In this document: piece after piece, positions 7,114 to 11,248 of the stretch | Numbering within the stretch: position 1 is the stretch's first letter | How the letters are laid out: each line of letters starts with the position of its first letter | Assembly: GCA_046590705.1 (NCBI GenBank) | Contig: JBKJUK010000268.1 | Coordinates: forward strand, 1-11,248 | From: JBKJUK01 sp046590705 | GTDB taxonomy: Bacteria > Acidobacteriota > Thermoanaerobaculia > Gp7-AA8 | Direction of reading: 5' to 3' | DNA length: 11,248 nt | The notes under the pieces: model-generated | What the model saw: only the letters and a program-made list of their open reading frames with translations | Told to the model about the DNA's origin: nothing | Database searches by the model: none | Program-made: the position numbers and the translations under genes

Positions 7114-7147
7114 TAAGAACGGCACCGCAAGGTGCCGTTCTTATTTT
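7114..7147. terminator. Two-way intrinsic terminator with GCAA tetraloop
   Basis: A perfect stem of 13 base pairs (arms 7114-7126 and 7131-7143, core AAGAACGGCACC) closes on the tetraloop GCAA. On the plus strand it is followed by TTTT (7144-7147). It ends the small membrane protein gene at 7094. The distal arm overlaps the stop codon (7141-7143) of the convergent methyltransferase gene. The A residues before the stem on the plus strand are too few for a strong U-run in the other direction, so function towards the minus strand is weaker. Confidence 0.88.
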
Positions 7148-7884
7148 CTGCGAACGACGAAGAACATCTTGGCGGGACTGCCGAAGTCCCGGCCCTGCTG
7201 AAAAGGGTCGAACAGAATAATTTCGACCGGTTTCAGGCCCGCTTTGCCAAGTAGTTTCTCGAGTTCGCGGCGATTGTACGGACGCTGCTCGTGATGTTCG
7301 TCGATCTCCACTCGCTTCCCATTCACCATGGCCCAACCGGTTACGTGGGCTGCTGCGTGTTTACGCACCCTTGAATAGCGCGTCGCCAGCGAGAGCAGAA
7401 AGTCGTCTCCCTGCGCTACGAAGGGTTCCGCAGCACCCCACACCGATGGATAAATGTCCGGGTGGTTCACATCGAACCAGAACAGCCCGTCGGTATCCAT
7501 CAGCGAGTGCACCTTCAGGAAAAGGCTGAGAAGATCATCGGCATCGAGTAGATGATTCAGGCTGTCATAGAGGGAGGTTATTCGATCAAAGTTCCCGCGC
7601 AGAGAAAGACCTCGCAGGTCTGCCGCGAACAACCTCGTGCATCGTTTCCTCGCAATCGCCAGCATCGGCCAGGATCCGTCGACGCCCGTACTCACGAATC
7701 CGCGACTCGTGAAGTATTCGCAGGCCAGACCTGTGCCGCAGGCCAGGTCGAGATGAGTCCCTCGGCCTGGCCCGTAGAGATCGAGAAGACTCTCGAGCAG
7801 CGGTTCGACCTTTTCGAAGAACGGAATTCCAAGAGCCTGATCGTAGGCCCACGCAAAGGCCCCGTAGCTGTCAGCCGGCTTCAA
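7141..7884 (-). CDS. Class I SAM-dependent methyltransferase
   Basis: 247-residue soluble protein with a Rossmann-type methyltransferase fold. Motif I is HLDLACGTGLACEYF (about 44-58), the SAM-binding loop. The acidic end of strand 2 is in STGVDGSWPMLAIARKR (about 65-81). RITSLYDSLNHL (about 101-112) is motif IV territory, and DGLFWFDVNHP (about 132-142) follows. The N-terminus SYGAFAWAYD is typical of the family. The C-terminal half has a beta-rich segment (HVTGWAMVNGKRVEIDEHHEQRPY, given in parts at about 179-202) of the sort found in small-molecule methyltransferases; the substrate is not recognisable. The start is a TTG at 7884; an in-frame TAG lies two codons upstream, so no longer form exists, and no strong ribosome binding site is seen. 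The stop codon is inside the shared terminator stem. A repeat-containing gap separates it from the hydroxyacyl-CoA dehydrogenase upstream. Confidence 0.92.
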   Translation of the reverse strand: MKPADSYGAFAWAYDQALGIPFFEKVEPLLESLLDLYGPGRGTHLDLACGTGLACEYFTSRGFVSTGVDGSWPMLAIARKRCTRLFAADLRGLSLRGNFDRITSLYDSLNHLLDADDLLSLFLKVHSLMDTDGLFWFDVNHPDIYPSVWGAAEPFVAQGDDFLLSLATRYSRVRKHAAAHVTGWAMVNGKRVEIDEHHEQRPYNRRELEKLLGKAGLKPVEIILFDPFQQGRDFGSPAKMFFVVRRK

Positions 7885-7940
7885 TCGCTAGAGCCCGCAT
7901 CTCTCACAGAGTTTCTGCTGCGAAGCATGGCTGAACGCAC

Positions 7941-7998
7941 CGCGCCGGAGGCGCGTCAGAGGGTAGCCGGTGGTAAGCGCGAAGCGCGAAGCCACCGG
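7941..7998. repeat. Double palindromic repeat (GGA and GAA triloops)
   Basis: Two hairpins in the spacer between hydroxyacyl-CoA dehydrogenase and methyltransferase. The first is CGCGCC-GGA-GGCGCG (7941-7955). The second has outer arms CCGGTGG (7967-7973) and CCACCGG (7992-7998) and inner arms GCGC-GAA-GCGC (7977-7987). The rest of the spacer, 7999-8088, has no clear structure. The hairpin with a GGA triloop resembles GCCCC-GGA-GGGGC at 10912-10924. Confidence 0.72.
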
Positions 7999-8088
7999 GG
8001 CCGGGGACCGGCAAATCCGAGGTGCGTCCCGGCAGGGCCGCCAGAGTAGTCGGGGTCATCGCTCGCTTAAGTTCAGGCCATCGCGGGC

Positions 8089-8940
8089 TCAAGACCACTC
8101 GTAGAAACCACTGCCGGTTTTCCGTCCGAGGCGCCTCTCCGCGACCATCCTGCGAAGCAGTGCAGGTGGCTCGTAACGAGCGCCAAGCGTGGAGTGCAGA
8201 TACTCGGCAACGTCGAGATTCACGTCGAGTCCTATCATGTCCGCGAGGCGAAGAGGTCCCATGGGATGGTTGTATCCGAGCACCATGGCCTGATCGATAT
8301 CCTCGGCGGAACCGACTTCACTCTCCAGCATCCGGATGGCCTCCAGCGAGAGCGCGAGCCCGAGGCGTGAGGTCGCGAATCCGGGAGAATCGCGAACGAC
8401 AATCGGTTCTTTCCCGAGAGCGCGTGCGAATGCAGTGGCTTCGTCAATGGTCGCTTGCGAAGTTCTCTCACCAGCCACGATCTCGACCAGTTTCATGGCG
8501 TGCGGCGGATTGAAAAAGTGCATGCCCAGGAAACGCTCCCGACGTTCGACCGACTTGGCGAGTTCGCTAATCGAAATGGAAGAAGTGTTGCTGGCCAGCA
8601 TGGTTTCTTCACCGCAGTAGAGATCGGCCTGACTCAGGATGTCCTTCTTGAGTCCGAGGTCTTCGGGTACGGCTTCGATGATCAGATCGGCATCGCGGCA
8701 GGCAACTTCGGCGTCGGAGGTGAACTGCATCCTGCGCGACGCTTCGACTGCGCCCTCTGGGGTGAGCTTGCCGCGCTCGACGCCCTGATGCAGAAGAGCT
8801 TCGATGGCGGCCCGAGTCGAGTTGACTGCACTTTCTTCTACTTCCAGCACCGCTGTCTCGAATCCGGAGACCGCGCAGATGTACGCGATGCCGCGTCCCA
8901 TCGTTCCGCCACCGACTACCGTTACCTGTCGAATCGTCAA
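8089..8940 (-). CDS. 3-hydroxyacyl-CoA dehydrogenase (3-hydroxybutyryl-CoA dehydrogenase-like)
   Basis: 283-residue NAD-dependent dehydrogenase oxidising 3-hydroxyacyl-CoA to 3-ketoacyl-CoA, a beta-oxidation or butanoate-pathway step in the cytoplasm. The Rossmann motif VVGGGTMGRGIA (8-19) has Gly10, Gly12 and Gly15. ASNTSSISI (116-124) is the conserved substrate-side motif. GMHFFNPPHAMKLVEIV (139-155) holds the catalytic pair His141 and Glu153. DSPGF (184-188) begins the C-terminal helical domain, and GRKTGSGFYEW closes it. The length matches the short stand-alone dehydrogenases, not the fused FadB type. The start is TTG at 8940, justified by a perfect AGGAGG 5 bases upstream. The signal peptidase gene ends 66 bases upstream on the same strand, so co-transcription is possible. 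The hydratase for the preceding step is at 1279-2079. Confidence 0.96.
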   Translation of the reverse strand: MTIRQVTVVGGGTMGRGIAYICAVSGFETAVLEVEESAVNSTRAAIEALLHQGVERGKLTPEGAVEASRRMQFTSDAEVACRDADLIIEAVPEDLGLKKDILSQADLYCGEETMLASNTSSISISELAKSVERRERFLGMHFFNPPHAMKLVEIVAGERTSQATIDEATAFARALGKEPIVVRDSPGFATSRLGLALSLEAIRMLESEVGSAEDIDQAMVLGYNHPMGPLRLADMIGLDVNLDVAEYLHSTLGARYEPPALLRRMVAERRLGRKTGSGFYEWS

Positions 8941-8945
8941 GCGCG

Positions 8946-8951
8946 CCTCCT
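8946..8951 (-). promoter_or_regulatory. Ribosome binding site AGGAGG deciding a TTG start
   Basis: Perfect anti-SD complement on the minus strand, 5 bases before TTG at 8940. There is no ATG nearby in frame before the Rossmann loop, so it fixes an unusual start codon for the hydroxyacyl-CoA dehydrogenase. Confidence 0.85.
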
Positions 8952-9006
8952 GCGAAGTGAACGTGGAGAAATAGAGTGCCCGCGTTTCACGGGACGCAAC
9001 CGCAAC

Positions 9007-9735
9007 TCACTCCACGTAGTGATACTTGCTGTCGACCACGAAGAACGTGCGATCCCATCGTGTCTTCGAAAAGAAATGCACGACTACGTCGAGCAACTGC
9101 CTGAGTTTCTCACCAGCGCCGTTTGTTTCGGCAGAGGGCGTGTCGGACCGGAACGACCAGTAAACGATGAAAGGCCGTCCCTTGATCAGCGCCCGCGGTA
9201 CGGTGCCCCAGTAGCGTGAGTCGTAGGACTCGTCGCGGTTGTCGCCCATACAGAAATAGCTGTCGGCAGGAACGGTCACCGGTCCGAACTGGTCGCGGGA
9301 GCGGAAAGGTTCAGGGAACGAGAGATTCAGAGGATAGGTCTGTGGGTCACGGAAGATGGTGTAGGGCTCATCGAGCAGCTTGCCGTTTATGAAGATTCTT
9401 TTGTCTCGAATCTCGAGCTGTTCGCCAGGCAGCGCAATGACCCGCTTGACGTAGTCGGTATCGAGTTTCAACGGGAAGCGGAACACCACGATGTCACCGC
9501 GCTTAACGTCCCGGAACGGGAGGATCGTGTTGATGGCGCTGGTGGTCGGACCGTAGATGAATTTGTTGACGAACAGATGGTCGCCGACCAGCAGATTGTC
9601 CACCATGGAAGGAGTCGGAATCTTGAAGGCCTGAAAGACGAAGAGCCAGACGAAGTTGAGGAAAATCAGCATCACCACGAGACTCTCGTAGTGATCGCGA
9701 AGAGATGACTTCTCAGTTTCCGTGGGAGTGGTCAT
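9007..9735 (-). CDS. lepB: Signal peptidase I
   Basis: Membrane-bound serine endopeptidase (family S26) that removes signal peptides from exported proteins. 242 residues. One N-terminal membrane segment, about 18-36 (SLVVMLIFLNFVWLFVFQA in outline), anchors it. Box B, IPTPSMVDNLLVGDHLFVNK (39-58), has the nucleophile Ser43. Box D, DYVKRVIALPGE (94-105), has the general base Lys97. Box E, GDNRDESYDSRYWGTVP (164-180), is intact. After box E, FIVYWSF is followed by a tail of about 45 residues containing FFSKTRWDRTFFVV, with a moderately hydrophobic helix LLDVVVHFF; tails ending in a TRW-RT motif occur in other signal peptidases as far as I recall. The ATG at 9735 has AGAAGG (plus 9744-9749) 8 bases upstream. 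It lies upstream of the hydroxyacyl-CoA dehydrogenase with a 66-base gap and no terminator between. Confidence 0.96.
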   Translation of the reverse strand: MTTPTETEKSSLRDHYESLVVMLIFLNFVWLFVFQAFKIPTPSMVDNLLVGDHLFVNKFIYGPTTSAINTILPFRDVKRGDIVVFRFPLKLDTDYVKRVIALPGEQLEIRDKRIFINGKLLDEPYTIFRDPQTYPLNLSFPEPFRSRDQFGPVTVPADSYFCMGDNRDESYDSRYWGTVPRALIKGRPFIVYWSFRSDTPSAETNGAGEKLRQLLDVVVHFFSKTRWDRTFFVVDSKYHYVE

Positions 9736-9842
9736 GCAAACTGCCTTCTATTCGAGAATGGCGTTCAGTGTAAACGAGCGAAAGTGCGTAAAGTTTCTGG
9801 TCGGCGCTTCCAACCGCTCGTGGCAGATGACGCTCGGACAGT

Positions 9843-9852
9843 GTTTCGAAAC
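9843..9852. other. Palindrome GTTTCGAAAC between lepB and acidic protein gene
   Basis: A perfect 10-base palindrome just past the stop of the acidic-protein gene and about 110 bases upstream of lepB, widened by CAG and CTG with one bulged base. It could be an operator or a small terminator-like hairpin, but it lacks a T-run. The rest of the 121-base spacer has no clear promoter. Confidence 0.25.
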
Positions 9853-9856
9853 CTGC

Positions 9857-10633
9857 TCAGACGGATTGCATGGCCAGCGAGACGATTTCACGGTGGGTGA
9901 AGTAATTCACTCCGGGGTCGTCGAGGTGGAAACTGTAGGTGAAGCGCTCGCCGCTATCAGCGACGAACGCAAAGCGGTAGTAACGTCCCGGAGCGCCCTC
10001 GACGAATTCCTTCAACTTCTCGCCTTCGACTTCCTCTTTCTCTTTCTCAATCTGCGTGACTCGATACAACTTCTGCGCAGTGATAGGGAGATCGTCGGGG
10101 GGATAGTGAATGAACTGAATGGCGTAGATGGACTTCGGCTCCAGCTGCCGCTGGGGAAATCGTTCGATCTCTCCATCCGGACCGTCGCCTGTGAACCAGG
10201 TCTCGTCCTCGCGGAAGAGCACCAGATTCGCACTCGTTTCCGTCATTGGAAGGAAGGAGCGGTCGAGGTGAACGTGTTCCTCCCGCTCATTGGAGTTTTT
10301 GAGCTGGGTCAGCAGGTCGATCAGGTACTGAAGTCCCTCACGGGTGCCTGTCAGCGCCACCTCGTCGTCTTCATCCGAAATCCAGATGTCGAGCCATGCG
10401 CCGCGGGCCAGCTTGACCCGACTCTCGAGTGTGTCGAATGACACCGGAGCGAAACCGAAGCGCTTCGCGGCGGCCTGCAGGAATTCGTCACAGTGCGGAT
10501 CATCGACCAGATTCTCGCGAGCATGGTCAATGGCCGCTTCGTAGGCACGTTTTCGCCCGAAATCGTGCGTCAGATCGAATTGACTGACGATCGTTTCGAG
10601 GAGTTGCTCATAGCGTTCTACTGGTCTTGACAT
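9857..10633 (-). CDS. Hypothetical acidic protein, possible Imm32-like segment
   Basis: 258-residue soluble protein that I do not recognise as a whole. No signal peptide or membrane segment. It is rich in Asp and Glu. Residues 1-60 look helical (RYEQLLETIVSQFDL, then RKRAYEAAIDHARENLVDD). Residues 92-141 read VALTGTREGLQYLIDLL, then EHVHLDRS, then SANLVLFRED. This order (G-x-x-EGL, helix, HxHLD, short strand) reminds me of Imm32-type immunity proteins, but the match is from memory and short. Residues 195-210 form a charged helix (IEKEKEEVEGEKLKEF), followed by a beta-rich end (RYYRFAFVADSGERFTYSF). The ATG at 10633 has only a weak purine-rich GGGA upstream. A TATGAT box (plus 10689-10694) lies upstream but lacks a good -35. 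It precedes lepB by 121 bases. No toxin gene is adjacent, so an immunity role is not supported by context. That a gene exists here is well supported by the coherent protein. Confidence 0.85.
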   Translation of the reverse strand: MSRPVERYEQLLETIVSQFDLTHDFGRKRAYEAAIDHARENLVDDPHCDEFLQAAAKRFGFAPVSFDTLESRVKLARGAWLDIWISDEDDEVALTGTREGLQYLIDLLTQLKNSNEREEHVHLDRSFLPMTETSANLVLFREDETWFTGDGPDGEIERFPQRQLEPKSIYAIQFIHYPPDDLPITAQKLYRVTQIEKEKEEVEGEKLKEFVEGAPGRYYRFAFVADSGERFTYSFHLDDPGVNYFTHREIVSLAMQSV

Positions 10634-10789
10634 CGTGATCCCGGATCGAGAGGCTCAGCCGGAAGGATCTCCAACCGGGGTCGAATGTATCATATTTCAG
10701 AGGTCTGTCTGCTGCCTCTGCGGAGCCTCTATACCGCTCGGGGCATGAGCTAAGGCGCATCGCTGCAGACTGTTACGGGCTGAGAAGTG

Positions 10790-10810
10790 CCGTCATTCCG
10801 AGCGGCGGGA
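10790..10810. repeat. Solo half-site of the GTCATTCCGA repeat
   Basis: CCGTCATTCCGAGCGGCGGG matches the outer left arm of the element at 2293-2432 and the start of 2216-2290. No convincing inverted partner is present downstream in the window, so it is a remnant or a truncated copy. Confidence 0.5.
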
Positions 10811-10909
10811 TCGGCGCGCAACGCAGGTTTTATAGACATGAACGGGTGGCTCCTGGGAGCGAGTAGTCGCCGACAATCGTAAGTATCGCTCCTGCAAGCA
10901 ACACACACG

Positions 10910-10956
10910 GAGCCCCGGAGGGGCGGCATCTCTTAGCCACGGCCGTGAGGCCGTGG
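10910..10956. repeat. Repeat module: GAGCCCCGG palindrome plus CCACGGCC hairpin
   Basis: GAGCCCCGGAGGGGCGGCAT (from 10910) contains GCCCC-GGA-GGGGC (10912-10924). It is followed by CCACGGCC-GTGA-GGCCGTGG (10937-10956). The first motif recurs at 10980 and, inverted, at 11162-11193. The second has an inverted relative at 11221-11241. Confidence 0.8.
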
Positions 10957-10979
10957 ACCGCGCATCGCGACGAATTCAA

Positions 10980-11010
10980 GAGCCCCGAGGGGGCGGCATC
11001 GCGACTTCCG
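10980..11010. repeat. Repeat GAGCCCCG...GGCGGCATCGCGACTTCCG, direct copy
   Basis: 31 bases beginning GAGCCCCGAGGGGGCGGC and ending CATCGCGACTTCCG. It pairs with the inverted copy at 11162-11193 over nearly its whole length, with only a small difference in the G-run. The outer motif CATCGCGAC is also echoed at 10963-10971. Confidence 0.8.
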
Positions 11011-11161
11011 TTCAACTGCCGTATCACTGTCATCCGACCACCAGGTTCGCGAATAGTTCTCGACGAATTGGCTTCAGCATGTTTGTAGAAACAGCGACTC
11101 ACCGGACTGAAGATTCTCTGCGCAATGATCTGCTGAACATCACAGCACAGACGAGCTTACA

Positions 11162-11193
11162 CGGAAGTCGCGATGCCGCCCCTTCCGGGGCTC
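11162..11193. repeat. Repeat GAGCCCCG...GGCGGCATCGCGACTTCCG, inverted copy
   Basis: Read on the minus strand this is GAGCCCCGGAAGGGGCGGC followed by ATCGCGACTTCCG, the same unit as 10980-11010 in the opposite orientation, 151 bases away. It contains its own small hairpin GCCCC-TTCC-GGGGC in outline. Confidence 0.8.
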
Positions 11194-11220
11194 GGAATCA
11201 TCGTCGTTGCGATTCGAGAC

Positions 11221-11241
11221 CCCAAGGCCTTACGGCCTGGG
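11221..11241. repeat. Inverted hairpin module CCCAAGGCC-TTAC-GGCCTGGG
   Basis: Near-perfect hairpin with one bulged A. Read on the minus strand with its flank it is TAGCCCAGGCCGTAAGGCC, the counterpart of TAGCCACGGCCGTGAGGCC at 10935-10952. It ends 7 bases before the window edge, so the repeat cluster may continue beyond. Confidence 0.7.
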
Positions 11242-11248
11242 CTATTTC

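Larger units (their letters stand above)
10634..11248. other. Gene-free right end rich in palindromic repeats
   Basis: About 615 bases without a credible gene. The first 275 bases include the probable promoter zone of the acidic-protein gene and one stray half-site of the GTCATTCCGA family (10790-10810). From 10910 onwards the sequence is alternating palindromic modules in inverted arrangement. The central 11011-11161 is unique sequence with no recognisable content. An open frame on the minus strand at 10830-11102 runs through repeats and is judged spurious. Confidence 0.65.

Noticed and set aside
8455..9219. Plus-strand open frame of 254 codons across two genes
   Set aside because: It spans antisense to parts of both the hydroxyacyl-CoA dehydrogenase and signal peptidase I, which are certain.
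9756..9830. Candidate sigma-70 promoter for lepB (TTGGAA, 17 bases, TACGCA on the minus strand)
   Set aside because: The -10 box matches the consensus at only two of six positions, so it is not defensible by eye.
9722..10441. Plus-strand open frame of 239 codons opposite the acidic protein
   Set aside because: I weighed both strands. The minus-strand protein has sensible composition, helix and strand patterns and spacing, whereas this one mirrors its codons and has no recognisable fold or start signal.
10830..11102. Minus-strand open frame of 90 codons at the right end
   Set aside because: It runs through two palindromic repeat units, which produce repeated peptides (RDAAPSG and KRCRPSGA). 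It has no conserved features.
11191..11203. Possible right partner (CTCGGAATCATCG) for the solo GTCATTCCGA half-site at 10790
   Set aside because: It only partly matches TTCGGAATGACGG and overlaps the GAGCCCCGG module, which explains most of the similarity.
10910..11244. Possible CRISPR array at the right end
   Set aside because: The repeats are palindromic modules of two kinds in both orientations with irregular spacing, not direct repeats with uniform spacers, and no cas gene is present.

Overview
This window looks like bacterial chromosomal housekeeping DNA of moderately high GC. The organism is probably Gram-negative. Acidobacteriota or a neighbouring phylum is my best guess, because the genes are loosely spaced, the phosphofructokinase is of group III type, and the intergenic DNA is rich in REP-like palindromes, including the GTCATTCCGA...TCGGAATGAC family. 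No rRNA, tRNA or taxon-specific marker is present, so the placement is tentative.

Layout from left to right, with every gene on the minus strand unless stated: an aldo/keto reductase whose 3' end runs off the left edge (1-1121); a long heptamer-containing inverted repeat (1151-1262); an enoyl-CoA hydratase/isomerase (1279-2079); about 590 bases without a gene, holding two related nested-hairpin repeats and one degenerate relative; a two-lobe M16 metalloprotease (2672-5362, possibly starting at 5467); a short GC-rich hairpin; an ATP-type 6-phosphofructokinase (5531-6601); a small GlsB/YeaQ/YmgE-type membrane protein (6840-7094, the only plus-strand gene); a two-way terminator; a class I SAM methyltransferase (7141-7884); a palindromic repeat; a 3-hydroxyacyl-CoA dehydrogenase (8089-8940); signal peptidase I (9007-9735); an unrecognised acidic protein (9857-10633); and about 600 bases with alternating palindromic repeat modules in inverted arrangement, up to the right edge.

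The genes do not form one obvious pathway operon. The enoyl-CoA hydratase and the 3-hydroxyacyl-CoA dehydrogenase catalyse consecutive beta-oxidation steps but lie 6 kb apart, with no thiolase or acyl-CoA dehydrogenase here. The signal peptidase and the dehydrogenase are only 66 bases apart and could be co-transcribed. Most other genes are separated by repeats or by more than 100 bases.

I see no defence island, phage, transposase, CRISPR array or biosynthetic cluster, and no convincing new protein system. The most unusual content is intergenic: at least five kinds of structured repeat. Two diverged copies of one kind differ by a compensatory base-pair change, which argues that the fold is or was conserved. 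The acidic protein at 9857-10633, which has a short stretch reminiscent of Imm32 immunity proteins, is the least understood gene.
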